The position numbers and the translations under genes are program-made. The notes beneath the pieces were generated by a model. The model did not search any database, had not been told where the DNA came from, and saw only the letters and a program-made list of their open reading frames with translations. Source: Streptomyces europaeiscabiei (GTDB lineage: Bacteria; Actinomycetota; Actinomycetes; Streptomycetales; Streptomycetaceae). Taken from it: DNA of 43,586 bases. Shown piece by piece: positions 1 through 7,838 of the stretch (the stretch's first letter is position 1; the number at the start of each line of letters is the position of its first letter). Location of the stretch: assembly GCF_001550375.1 (NCBI RefSeq), contig NZ_LRTR01000128.1:1-43586 (forward strand), given 5' to 3'.

Positions 1-96
1 CAGGCGGCCCTGCTCCGCTCGGGCGCCCTGCTCGCCGTGTTCGGCCCGCTGACCTGGACGGTCGCACAGCTGGCGGCGCTGCCGCTGGCCGCCTGA
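1..96 (+). CDS. C-terminal end of a membrane protein (partial)
   Basis: Frame 1 is open from the window edge and ends at TGA 94-96. The 31 visible residues are almost entirely hydrophobic (Leu, Ala, Val, Trp, Phe) with single Arg, Ser, Thr and Gln residues, consistent with a last transmembrane segment that ends at the C-terminus. Codon third positions are G/C as expected for a real Streptomyces gene. The family cannot be named from so little sequence. Confidence 0.55.
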   Translation, partial: QAALLRSGALLAVFGPLTWTVAQLAALPLAA

Positions 97-216
97 CACG
101 CGCCCCGGGGACGCCGGAAACTCGTACGAAAAAAGTCCCGGACCGGCGATGAGTTTCACAGGAGTCCCCGGTCTACCCCTGCGAACGGACCGAAACCGAA
201 CGGGAGAGACCTCGCC

Positions 217-624
217 ATGTACCAGCAGATGATCTTCGTGAACCTGCCCGTGACCGACCTCGACGCCTCGAAGAAGTTCTTCACGGAGCTCGGGTACGCA
301 CTCAACCCCCAGTTCAGCGACGAGAACGCGGCCTCCGTCGTGATCAGCGACACCATCGTGGCGATGCTGCTCACCAAGCCGTTCTACTCGTCCTTCACGA
401 CGAAGGAGATCGCGGACGCCACGAAGACCAGCGAGGTGATGCTCTGTCTGAGCGCCGAGAGCCGCGCGAAGGTCGACGAGCTGGTCGAGAAGGCGGTCGC
501 AGCCGGCGGCACCGCCTCGGAGAAGATCCAGGAGATGGACTTCATGTACGGCCGCGCCTTCGACGACCTCGACGGCCACACCTGGGAGGTCGTGTGGATG
601 AACCCGGCCGCCATCGAGGGCTGA
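217..624 (+). CDS. VOC (glyoxalase/bleomycin resistance) family protein
   Basis: A 135-residue single-domain protein with a vicinal oxygen chelate pattern. The N-terminus has the beta-strand and 'V.DL..SK.FF.ELGY' helix typical of the first beta-alpha-beta-beta-beta module, and the C-terminal part ends in 'F.DLDGHTWEV.WM', the usual closing strand of the second module, with Glu in the metal-ligand position. Proteins of this size in the family are metal-dependent lyases, dioxygenases or drug-binding proteins; substrate cannot be inferred. The ATG at 217 follows a GGGAGAG ribosome-binding site about 10 bases upstream. The gene stands alone, followed by a hairpin and a dispersed repeat. Confidence 0.85.
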   Translation: MYQQMIFVNLPVTDLDASKKFFTELGYALNPQFSDENAASVVISDTIVAMLLTKPFYSSFTTKEIADATKTSEVMLCLSAESRAKVDELVEKAVAAGGTASEKIQEMDFMYGRAFDDLDGHTWEVVWMNPAAIEG

Positions 625-627
625 GGC

Positions 628-688
628 AGGCGCCCCGTAGAGGGCGCGGGGAACCGCGCGAGCAACCACCTGCCCACCCGCAGCCGCT
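628..688. repeat. Dispersed Streptomyces-type intergenic repeat with hairpin
   Basis: Downstream of the VOC gene there is a short hairpin (630-635 pairs with 642-647) followed by a stretch of the form GGGGAACCGCGCGAGCAACC and then CACCCGCAGCCGC. From memory, a very similar hairpin plus GGGGAACTGCGCGA tail recurs in many Streptomyces intergenic regions. It may end transcription of the VOC gene. No second copy is seen in this window. Confidence 0.4.
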
Positions 689-753
689 CACGCACGGTCG
701 CCCCCACCCCCTAGGGCCCGGCCCGGCCCGGCGGAGCGACCTAGCATGGGCGG

Positions 754-1878
754 GTGCAGACGATGCCCGCCCATGCGGCCCACCACGACGACCACGAGAT
801 CGAGACGATCGAGGAGTTCGACGCGATCGTCTCGGCGCATCGCACCCTCACCGGATTCCGCGTCCAGGCCGTCGACCTGACGGACCGTACGCGCGAACTG
901 CTCGCCACCGCCACGACGGGAGCCGTCTTCCTCGGCTGCCCGATGCGCGAGGAGGCCGCCGCGAAGATCCGCGCGGACGGCGCCCTGGTCTTCCCGCCCG
1001 TCCCCGGCCTGCCCTTCGATCCGTACCGTGGCCTGCTCTACTCCCCCGACGAGCTCTTCGCGTCGCTGTCGGACGGCGGTTACGAGGCGACACCCGACGC
1101 CCTCGCGTACGCCTGGTTCCAGCGGACCAAGGCCGACCGGGACGTCTACGCCTCCATGCTCCGCGCCGTCCACGACGACTCCGTCTCGGACGCCCTCGAC
1201 GAACTCCTCTCCGGTGCCCGGGTGGTGGGCGTGATGGGCGGCCACGCGATGGCGCGCGGCACTGACGCGTACGAGGGCGCCGCCCGCCTCGGCCGCACCC
1301 TGGCCCGCTCGGGTCTCACCGTCGCCACCGGCGGCGGTCCCGGCGCGATGGAGGCGGCGAACCTGGGCGCCTACGCGGCGCCCCACGACGACGAGATGCT
1401 CGCCGAGTCCCTCCGACTCCTGGCGAAGGCGCCGAAGTTCACGCCCTCGATCACCGAGTGGGCGAGCGCCGCCTTCGAGGTGCGTAACCGCTGGCCGAAG
1501 GGCGGCACCTCCGTCGGCATCCCCACCTGGTTCTACGGCCACGAGCCGCCGAACCCGTTCGCCTCGCACATCGCCAAGTACTTCGCCAACGCCACCCGCG
1601 AGGACGGCCTCCTCGCCCGCTCCGACGCCGGCATAGTCTTCCTGCCGGGCGCGGCCGGAACCGTCCAGGAGATCTTCGACAACGCGACCCCCAACTACTA
1701 CGAGTCGCGCGGCGAACCGACGCCCATGGTCCTGGTCGACCGCGCCCACTGGACGCAGACACTGCCGACCTGGCCACTGCTCCGGTCGCTGGCCCGGGGA
1801 CGTGCGATGGAGGCCAGGATCGCCCTGGTGGACCGGATCGAGGAGGCCCCGGAGGCCTTGGCCCGGCTCGGGGCGTGA
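754..1878 (+). CDS. LOG-family Rossmann-fold nucleotide-binding protein
   Basis: A 374-residue protein. The core (from about residue 150) has the LOG/TIGR00730-type Rossmann signature: a VGVMGG strand-turn, then GLTVATGGGPGAMEAANLGA, and later PGAAGTVQEIF, which matches the PGG.GT..E phosphoribohydrolase motif with the second Gly replaced by Ala. Family members (LOG cytokinin-activating and pyrimidine-nucleotide N-ribosidases, once called lysine decarboxylases) cleave nucleotide glycosidic bonds; the altered motif makes the activity uncertain. About 150 N-terminal residues precede the canonical domain. The start is GTG 754. No Shine-Dalgarno sequence is visible and a TAGCAT hexamer sits at 743-748, so the transcript may be leaderless. 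Confidence 0.75.
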   Translation: MQTMPAHAAHHDDHEIETIEEFDAIVSAHRTLTGFRVQAVDLTDRTRELLATATTGAVFLGCPMREEAAAKIRADGALVFPPVPGLPFDPYRGLLYSPDELFASLSDGGYEATPDALAYAWFQRTKADRDVYASMLRAVHDDSVSDALDELLSGARVVGVMGGHAMARGTDAYEGAARLGRTLARSGLTVATGGGPGAMEAANLGAYAAPHDDEMLAESLRLLAKAPKFTPSITEWASAAFEVRNRWPKGGTSVGIPTWFYGHEPPNPFASHIAKYFANATREDGLLARSDAGIVFLPGAAGTVQEIFDNATPNYYESRGEPTPMVLVDRAHWTQTLPTWPLLRSLARGRAMEARIALVDRIEEAPEALARLGA

Positions 1879-1962
1879 GAACCACGCCCGTCACCGACCT
1901 CGCGTCAAACCCTCGGACGGTTCATCAGCGGGCAAAGCCGGCCACTCAAACACTCCTTCGGA

Positions 1963-1990
1963 TTGACAGTACTTATGGCGCGCTTATAAA
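1963..1990 (+). promoter_or_regulatory. Consensus vegetative promoter for the LAETG protein gene
   Basis: A perfect TTGACA (-35, 1963-1968) is separated by 16 bp from TATAAA (-10, 1985-1990). This is unusually close to the HrdB/sigma-70 consensus for Streptomyces. Transcription would start near 1997, leaving a leader of about 75 nt that contains a GC-rich hairpin (around 2010-2030) before the gene at 2072. Confidence 0.75.
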
Positions 1991-2071
1991 CCTGTGAGGC
2001 ACAGGGGGAAGCCGCCCCTCCGGCGGCCTTCCGTCACCCCCACTCCCCTGTGTTTCCCGTGAAGGGCAAAA

Positions 2072-2821
2072 GTGTCCATATTTCCCCGTACCGCGCGGAC
2101 TTCGCGCTATGTCGGTGTTGCTCTCGCGTCCGCCGCACTCGTGTTCGGCGCCGCGGGCAACGCCATGGCCTGCAGCATCAAGGACTTCTCCGCCGTCGCC
2201 GCGTGCGACGGTGACAAGGGCGTCATCCGTGTGACCGACGTGGACGCCCTGGGCATCGAGGCCGAGGTCACCGTCTATCTGGAGAACAACGGGGCCGACC
2301 TGCGCCAGGTCGGCAGCAGGACGGTTCTGAACTCCACCGCCGACGGTGTCACCGTCACCTTCGAGGAGGACTGGGAGCCGAACGCCGAGTACCGCGTCCA
2401 CGTCACGGCGGAGAACTACGTCGACGAGGACATCAAGCCGAACCTGGTGGCGCCCGCCAAGGCCTGCGAGGCGAAGGCGGACACCCCGCCGGCCGCCTCG
2501 AAGAGCCCGGAGAAGCCCGCGGACGACGAGGACGAGGGCAAGGACGAGGACAAGGGCAAGGACAAGGGCAAGGACAAGGGCAAGGACAAGGGCGAGCCGT
2601 CCGAGACCAGGACGTCCCCCACACCGCCCGCGTCCGAGGGCACCACACCCGTCGGCTCGAACGACAACAACGCCCCGTCCCCCGAGGGCGACTCCAACCT
2701 CGCCGAGACCGGTGCCGACTCCCACACCGGCCCGATCGTCGGCGCCGCGGCGGCGATGGTCGCCCTCGGCGCCGGGGCCGTGTACTACAGCATGCGGCGG
2801 CGTGGGGCCTCCACACGCTGA
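2072..2821 (+). CDS. Secreted LAETG-anchored cell-wall protein
   Basis: The 249-residue product has an N-terminal signal peptide (basic start, hydrophobic core, Ala-x-Ala-type end near residue 34), a short beta-rich domain with two Cys residues near its ends, a long charged and Pro/Ser/Thr-rich stalk containing four GKDK-type repeats, and a C-terminal cell-wall sorting signal: LAETG, a hydrophobic segment and the tail RRRGASTR. LAxTG is the motif used by class E sortases of Streptomyces, so the protein is probably linked to peptidoglycan. The start is GTG 2072, preceded by GAAGGG. It is monocistronic behind a near-consensus promoter and ends in a strong hairpin. Specific ligand unknown. Confidence 0.85.
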   Translation: MSIFPRTARTSRYVGVALASAALVFGAAGNAMACSIKDFSAVAACDGDKGVIRVTDVDALGIEAEVTVYLENNGADLRQVGSRTVLNSTADGVTVTFEEDWEPNAEYRVHVTAENYVDEDIKPNLVAPAKACEAKADTPPAASKSPEKPADDEDEGKDEDKGKDKGKDKGKDKGEPSETRTSPTPPASEGTTPVGSNDNNAPSPEGDSNLAETGADSHTGPIVGAAAAMVALGAGAVYYSMRRRGASTR

Positions 2822-2836
2822 CCCGTTCCACACGGC

Positions 2837-2873
2837 TGTGGCCCGTATCTCTCACTCAGGGGTACGGGCCACA
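2837..2873. terminator. Bidirectional terminator between convergent genes
   Basis: An 11-bp perfect inverted repeat (2837-2847 with 2863-2873) with a 15-nt loop lies between the stops of the LAETG gene (+) and the isomerase-family gene (-). There is no T-tract, as is common in Streptomyces. Confidence 0.7.
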
Positions 2874-2933
2874 CGCTCGTCCGGGGAAGCGGCCGGCCCT
2901 TGCGTCTCCCACCCGAGGGGTACGGCCCCGCAC

Positions 2934-3749
2934 TCACCCGAACGTCGCGCGCTTCAGCCAGAAATCCAGCAGCTCGCGGTCGCCCAGCACCTCCAACCGC
3001 CCACCGTCCGGCGGCAGTCGGCGGTAGAAGGCGAGCAGCACCTCGGTGAGGGGCCCGCGCAGCGCGACCGTCGCCTTCTCGTGGCCGCGACGCCAGCGCA
3101 CGACGTCCTCGGTCAGCTCGACGAACCACTCGGCGTTCACCTCGTCGCCGGTGTCCGTGGCGTGGAGGTGGATGCTGCGCCCCGCGCCGCGCAGTTCGGC
3201 CGCCTCGTCGTGCGGCATGGTCCGTTGGACGAACTCGACGATCTCCAGCCACTCGTCCATCGCGTCGGCGGCGATCTCCGGCGCCACCTCGACCGGCCGT
3301 CCGACGGTGAGCGCCGCGTCGGCACCGTGGACGACCTGTTCATGGGCCATCCTGCGGGCCCAGAACCCCGCGCTCTGCTCCCAGCCCCACGACCACACCG
3401 GCGCCTCGGGCCCCGCCTCACGCAGCGTGGCCACGATCATCTCCCCGGTCTCCGCGAGCCACGCGTCCAGCGCGGCCGGGTCCCCCTGCTTCTCCGGGCC
3501 CTCGTACAGCGGGACTTCCGGCTCGGGCACCTCTTCCTTCGACCGGGTCCGTACGTTCAGCTCGACCCAGCGCAGGGCGCCGCCGGTGTGGCGTACGAGC
3601 TGCTCAAGTGACCAGTCGGGGCAGGTCGGCACGGTCGCCGACAGATCGGCGCCGGAGGTCACGATGTCCCGCAACCGCCGTACCTGCAGCTCGATCTCGG
3701 CGCAGTAGCGGTCGTGCCGGGCCCGGGGTTCCTGCGTACGCATCGTCAT
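2934..3749 (-). CDS. Maleylpyruvate isomerase (MDMPI/DinB) family mycothiol-dependent enzyme
   Basis: A 271-residue protein of the actinobacterial mycothiol-dependent maleylpyruvate isomerase family. The N-terminal DinB-like four-helix part has 'VPTCPDWS...LVRHTGGALRWVE' and, about 90 residues later, 'MAHEQVVHGADA', which supply the three metal-binding His residues expected of the superfamily; the C-terminal half is the extra domain typical of the family. Most members are of unknown substrate and use mycothiol as cofactor. The start is ATG 3749 (the reading frame stays open further upstream, into thiQ, but homology begins only here). It lies 11 bp downstream of thiQ on the same strand and may be cotranscribed, without an evident functional link. 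Confidence 0.8.
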   Translation of the reverse strand: MTMRTQEPRARHDRYCAEIELQVRRLRDIVTSGADLSATVPTCPDWSLEQLVRHTGGALRWVELNVRTRSKEEVPEPEVPLYEGPEKQGDPAALDAWLAETGEMIVATLREAGPEAPVWSWGWEQSAGFWARRMAHEQVVHGADAALTVGRPVEVAPEIAADAMDEWLEIVEFVQRTMPHDEAAELRGAGRSIHLHATDTGDEVNAEWFVELTEDVVRWRRGHEKATVALRGPLTEVLLAFYRRLPPDGGRLEVLGDRELLDFWLKRATFG

Positions 3750-3760
3750 GGTGCCGCACC

Positions 3761-4798
3761 TTATGCGGCCGGACCGGCTCCCAGCACGACGATTTCGGCC
3801 GCGTCGAAGCTCACGCCGACCTGCTCCCCGGGCTCCGGAGCGTCCCGCAGCGCACACGCCGCCTCCAGGCGCGGCGCGTCCCCAGGCCGGAGGTGCACGG
3901 CGACATGCGTGCCCCGGAAGGTGCGCGCGGCCACGGTGCAGCGCAGCAGCCCGTCGGCCACGTCGACCAGCCGTACGCCGGCGGGCCGGACCAGCAGCGC
4001 GCACGCCCCCTGCGGCGAGCCCTCCGGCACCGGCACCTTGCCCCACGCCGTGTCCGCGACCGTGCCGGTCACCGTCGCCTCGACCACGTTGTCGAAGCCG
4101 AGGAAGCGGGCCACGAACTCGTCCACCGGCCGCTGCCACACCTCAAGGGGCGTACCGGACTGGGCGATCCGCCCGTCCCGCATCACCACGACCCGGTCGG
4201 CCAGCGCGAAGGCCTCACCCTGGTCGTGCGTGACCGCCAGCACGGTCGTCCCCAACTCGCCGAACAACTGCCGGAGTTCGACGACCAGGCGCTCCCGCAA
4301 CGACCGGTCCAGCTGGCCGAGGGGCTCGTCGAGCATCAGCAGCCGGGGGCGCGGGGCGAGGGCGCGCGCCAGTGCGACCCGCTGCTGCTCGCCGCCGGAC
4401 AGTTCCCCGACCTGTCGCCGAGCGGCTCCGGGGAGCCCCACCAGGTCCAGCAACTCCCGCACCCGCACGGCTCGTTCGTCCTTCGCCGCACCGCGCATAC
4501 GGGGCCCGAAGGCGACGTTGCCCGCCACGTCCCGCTGCGGGAAGAGCTGGTGGTCCTGGAACATCAGGCCCACACCGCGCTTGTGGGCGGGCACACCCCG
4601 CTGGTCCCGGCCGTCCAGCAACACCCGCCCGCCGTCCAGCGGTTGCAGCCCGGCGACCACCCTCAGCAGCGTCGACTTGCCGCTGCCACTGGGCCCCAGC
4701 ACGCACACGATCTCGTGTTCGGCGACCTCCAGATCGACCGCGTCGAGCACGGCCCGCCCGCCGAACCGTACGGTCGCGTCCTCAAGCCCGAGCAACAT
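3761..4798 (-). CDS. thiQ: Thiamine ABC transporter ATP-binding protein
   Basis: A 345-residue ABC ATPase. The Walker A motif is GPSGSGKST, the Q-loop is in 'MFQDHQLFP', the signature motif is LSGGEQQR, Walker B is LLMLDEP, and the switch His is in 'VTHDQ'. A C-terminal accessory (TOBE-like) region of about 110 residues follows, as in importers of the CUT1/Fe3+/thiamine type. ATG 4798 overlaps the permease stop (TGATG), so translation is coupled. Longer in-frame starts exist but would lie inside the permease gene. The TPP riboswitch and thiamine-like binding protein upstream point to thiamine or a thiamine phosphate as substrate; Fe3+ transport is the alternative from ATPase sequence alone. 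Confidence 0.85.
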   Translation of the reverse strand: MLLGLEDATVRFGGRAVLDAVDLEVAEHEIVCVLGPSGSGKSTLLRVVAGLQPLDGGRVLLDGRDQRGVPAHKRGVGLMFQDHQLFPQRDVAGNVAFGPRMRGAAKDERAVRVRELLDLVGLPGAARRQVGELSGGEQQRVALARALAPRPRLLMLDEPLGQLDRSLRERLVVELRQLFGELGTTVLAVTHDQGEAFALADRVVVMRDGRIAQSGTPLEVWQRPVDEFVARFLGFDNVVEATVTGTVADTAWGKVPVPEGSPQGACALLVRPAGVRLVDVADGLLRCTVAARTFRGTHVAVHLRPGDAPRLEAACALRDAPEPGEQVGVSFDAAEIVVLGAGPAA

Positions 4799-6474
4799 CA
4801 GAACTCCCCCGTGCGATCGGTACGGAGGCGCTCCAGCACCAGCAGAGCCACTGCGCACACCACCATGAGAATCGTCGAAAGGGCCATCGCCTGGCCGTAG
4901 TTGAGGTCACCGGGACGACCGAGCAGCCGTGCCACGGCGACCGGGAGCGTCGGGTTGTCGGCGCGCGCGATGAACACGGTCGCCCCGAACTCCCCGAGCG
5001 ACACGGCGAAGGCGAACCCGGCCGCGATCAGCAGCGCCCGCCGCACCATCGGCAGATCGACCTCGCGCCACACCCGCCACGGCGACGCCCCGAGCACGGC
5101 CGCCGCCTCCCGCAGCCGTTGGTCCACCGCGCGCAGCACGGGCAGCATGGTCCGTACGACGAAGGGGACGCCCACCAGGGCCTGGGCGAGCGGCACCAGG
5201 ATCCAGGAGGACCGCAGGTCCAGCGGCGGCTCGTCCAGCGCGATCAGAAAGCCGAAGCCGACGGTCACCGCGGACACCCCGAGCGGCAGCATGAGCAGCG
5301 CGTCGAAGCCCCGGACGAGCCGGCCGGCCCGCCGTGTGAGCGCGGCGGCGGCGAGCCCGCCGATCAGCAGGGCGATGGCGGTCGCGGCGAGCGCGTACGT
5401 GAGCGAGTTCCCGACCGCCTCGATCGGCGCCACCAGGAAAATCCCGCTGTCGTCTCTGGTCAAGGCCTTGTAGTAGCCGAACCCGGGCGCGTCGAGCGAC
5501 CGCTCCACCAGCACGCCGAGCGGCAGCAGGATCAGCACGACGACGGTGGCGAGGACCCCGCCCAGCAGCGCCCACTGCCCCACCCCCCGCGGTCGCCGGG
5601 CCGTGAGCGACGCGTCCACCAGCCGCAACGCGGTCTCCCGCCGCCGTACGGTCCACGCGTGCACGGCGAGAATCAGCCCGACCGCGACGAACTGCACGAG
5701 CGTCAGCACGGCTGCCGCCGGCAGGTCGAAGATCTCCGAGGTCTGCCGGTAGATCTCCACTTCGAGGGTCGAGAAGGTCGGCCCGCCGAGGATCTGCACC
5801 ACCCCGAACGACGTGAAGGTGAAGAGGAAGACCATCAGCGCGGCGGCGGCCACGGCGGGTGCGAGCGCCGGGAGCGTCACCCTCCGCCAGGCCGCCGACG
5901 GCGAGGCCCCGAGCATCCGCGCGGCCTCCTCCTGCCGCGGGTCGAGCTGCGACCACAGCCCGCCGACGGTCCGTACGACGACCGCGTAGTTGAAGAACAC
6001 ATGCGCCAGCAGGATCGCCCAGACCGTGGTGTCCAGCCGCACGCCCCACAGTTCGTCGAACAGTCCGCCACGCCCGACCAGGGCCAGGAACGCCGTGCCG
6101 ACGACCACGGTCGGCAGCACGAACGGCACGGTCACGACCGCCCGCAGGATGTCCTTGCCCCTGAAATCGAAGCGCGCGAACACATACGCGCCGGGGAGCG
6201 CGATCAGCAGCGTGAGCGCGGTCGAGACGAGCGCCTGCCAGGTGGTGAACCACAGCACGTGCCGGATCCCGGAGTCCCCCAGCACCTCCCCGATCCGCCC
6301 GAGGTCCCAGGTCCCGTCGGCCTTCAGCCCCCGCACGACGATCGCGGCGACGGGATAGGCGAAGAACAACCCGAAGAACGCGACGGGCAGCACCATGAGC
6401 CCGAGCCGCGCCGCGCTCCCCGGCCGACGGGGTCCACGCGGTGCGGCCACGGCCTCCTCGGCTGATTCGGTCAC
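4798..6474 (-). CDS. thiP: Thiamine ABC transporter permease (duplicated)
   Basis: A 558-residue membrane protein made of two tandem permease halves, each with about six hydrophobic segments and an EAA-loop: 'EEAARMLGASPSAAWRRVTLP' type in the first half and 'REAAAVLGASPWRVWREVDLP' type in the second. Both loops contact the ATPase. A fused two-domain permease is the ThiP/FbpB organisation. GTG 6474 overlaps the thiB stop (GTGA), so this start is preferred over the longer frame beginning at 6507, which lies within thiB. The N-terminal 30 residues are cytoplasmic and Ala/Arg/Pro-rich. Confidence 0.88.
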   Translation of the reverse strand: MTESAEEAVAAPRGPRRPGSAARLGLMVLPVAFFGLFFAYPVAAIVVRGLKADGTWDLGRIGEVLGDSGIRHVLWFTTWQALVSTALTLLIALPGAYVFARFDFRGKDILRAVVTVPFVLPTVVVGTAFLALVGRGGLFDELWGVRLDTTVWAILLAHVFFNYAVVVRTVGGLWSQLDPRQEEAARMLGASPSAAWRRVTLPALAPAVAAAALMVFLFTFTSFGVVQILGGPTFSTLEVEIYRQTSEIFDLPAAAVLTLVQFVAVGLILAVHAWTVRRRETALRLVDASLTARRPRGVGQWALLGGVLATVVVLILLPLGVLVERSLDAPGFGYYKALTRDDSGIFLVAPIEAVGNSLTYALAATAIALLIGGLAAAALTRRAGRLVRGFDALLMLPLGVSAVTVGFGFLIALDEPPLDLRSSWILVPLAQALVGVPFVVRTMLPVLRAVDQRLREAAAVLGASPWRVWREVDLPMVRRALLIAAGFAFAVSLGEFGATVFIARADNPTLPVAVARLLGRPGDLNYGQAMALSTILMVVCAVALLVLERLRTDRTGEF

Positions 6475-7550
6475 TTCAGTACGAGCGAGGCCCACGACTT
6501 GACCCACTGGTCACGGTTCTCGGCGATCTTCTCCGGCGCCATCGTCTCGGGGTCCTTCGCCGCGGGCCCGTACTCGGTGAACTCGGCGGGCACGGACGCC
6601 CCCTCGACCACCGGGTACACGAACATGTTGAGCGGCATGTCCTCCTGGAACCTCTTCGAGATCAGGAAGTCGATCAGCGCCTTGCCGCCCTCGGCGTTCT
6701 CGGCATTGCTCAGCAGCCCCGCGAACTCGACCTGCCGGAAGCAGGTGCCGGTCGCGACCCCGGTGGGCGCGGTCTTCGGCTTCGGGTCCGCGTAGACGAC
6801 CTCGGCGGGCGGCGAGGAGGCGTACGACACGACGAGCGGCCGGTCGCCACCGGCCTTCTTGCCGTCCGTGGACCCGGAGAACTCCTGGTAGTACGCCTGC
6901 TCCCAGCCGTCGACGACCTTCACACCGTTGGCCTTGAGCTTCTCCCAGTAGCCCTCCCAGCCGTCGTCCCCGTACTTCGCGGCCGTACCGAGGACGAATC
7001 CGAGCCCCGGAGAGGAGGTGGAGGCGTTCTCGGTGACGAGGAGGTCCTTGTACTCGGGCTTGACGAGATCGTCGAACGACTGCGGCGGCTCGATCTTGTT
7101 CTTGCTGAAGTACGCCTTGTCGTAGTTGACGCAGATGTCACCGGAGTCGATGGGCGTGACCCGGTGCTTGCCCTGGTCCAACTGGTACGCGGCGCCGACC
7201 TTGTCGAGCCCCTTCGCCTCGTACGGCTGGAAGAGGCCGTTGTCGAGCGCGCGGGACAGCAGCGTGTTGTCGACGCCGAAGAAGACGTCGCCCTGCGGGT
7301 TGCCCTTGGTCAGGATCGCCTGGTTGACGGCCTGCCCCGCGTCCCCGCTCTTGAGGACCTTGACCTTGTACCCGGACTGCTTCTCGAACGCCTTCAGCAC
7401 GTCCTTGGAGTAGGCGAAGGAGCCGTGGCTGACGAGGGTGACGGTCTTCGAGCCGGTGCCGCTGTCGCCCGAGCCGGACGACCCGCACGCGGACAGCGTG
7501 ACCAGGCCCAGCCCGACGACCAGGACCGTTGCCTTCTTGGTGATGTGCAC
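6471..7550 (-). CDS. thiB: Thiamine-binding lipoprotein of ABC transporter
   Basis: A 359-residue solute-binding lipoprotein. The N-terminus is basic, followed by a hydrophobic core and the lipobox LSAC. The mature part starts 'VTLVSHGSFAYSKDVLKAFE' and contains 'GDVFFGVDNTLLSRAL', 'TPIDSGDICVNYDK' and 'VVSYASSPPAEV', which match the thiamine/TPP-binding ThiB family. The start GTG 7550 has a perfect AGGAGG ten bases upstream; longer frames run into the regulatory leader. It is the first gene of thiB-thiP-thiQ and sits about 105 nt downstream of a TPP riboswitch, so it should be shut off when thiamine diphosphate is plentiful. Confidence 0.88.
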   Translation of the reverse strand: MHITKKATVLVVGLGLVTLSACGSSGSGDSGTGSKTVTLVSHGSFAYSKDVLKAFEKQSGYKVKVLKSGDAGQAVNQAILTKGNPQGDVFFGVDNTLLSRALDNGLFQPYEAKGLDKVGAAYQLDQGKHRVTPIDSGDICVNYDKAYFSKNKIEPPQSFDDLVKPEYKDLLVTENASTSSPGLGFVLGTAAKYGDDGWEGYWEKLKANGVKVVDGWEQAYYQEFSGSTDGKKAGGDRPLVVSYASSPPAEVVYADPKPKTAPTGVATGTCFRQVEFAGLLSNAENAEGGKALIDFLISKRFQEDMPLNMFVYPVVEGASVPAEFTEYGPAAKDPETMAPEKIAENRDQWVKSWASLVLK

Positions 7551-7589
7551 TGAGTCGATTCCTCCTGGAGGTGACCAGGAAGAGACGCG

Positions 7590-7636
7590 GCCCTGCCCGG
7601 GGGCCGTCGGAGGTTTCGAAGGCTCCCGGGCAGGGC
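7590..7636 (-). promoter_or_regulatory. Expression-platform hairpin between riboswitch and thiB
   Basis: A perfect 12-bp inverted repeat (7590-7601 with 7625-7636, GCCCTGCCCGGG and its complement) lies between the TPP aptamer and the thiB ribosome-binding site. It has no U-tract. It could be a terminator or a structure that changes ribosome access; the sequence does not decide which. Confidence 0.55.
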
Positions 7637-7654
7637 GCAACAGCTTGAGTGATG

Positions 7655-7741
7655 ACCGAACTTCCTACCCAGAATGACCTGGGCGAGGTTCAGAGGGTCT
7701 GCGGCCCGCTTGCCGCACTCTCAGCGCTGTGGCGCTCCCCT
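7655..7741 (-). promoter_or_regulatory. TPP riboswitch (THI element)
   Basis: Read on the minus strand, the conserved TPP aptamer segments occur in order: GGGGAGCGCC, the GCUGAGAGUGC pyrimidine-sensor arm, GCAGACCCUCUGAACCU, and the pyrophosphate-sensor arm around GCCCAGGUCAUUCUGGGUAGGAAG. All hallmark blocks (CUGAGA, ACCCU, GAACCUG-like, GGUAGGGA-like) are present with normal spacing. It lies in the leader of thiB. Confidence 0.93.
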
Positions 7742-7838
7742 GTCGGAATATGAAGATGTGTACGAAGGTCAGAGTACCCCGTGGCCTGATTCCGACTCCT
7801 ACCGGTGGCCACGGGCCGACCCTCCGCCCGCCCTCGGC

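Noticed and set aside
4372..6465. 697-codon plus-strand open frame opposite thiP/thiQ
   Set aside because: Its composition (His, Arg, Pro, Gln) is that of a shadow frame. The ABC transporter genes on the other strand explain the region fully.
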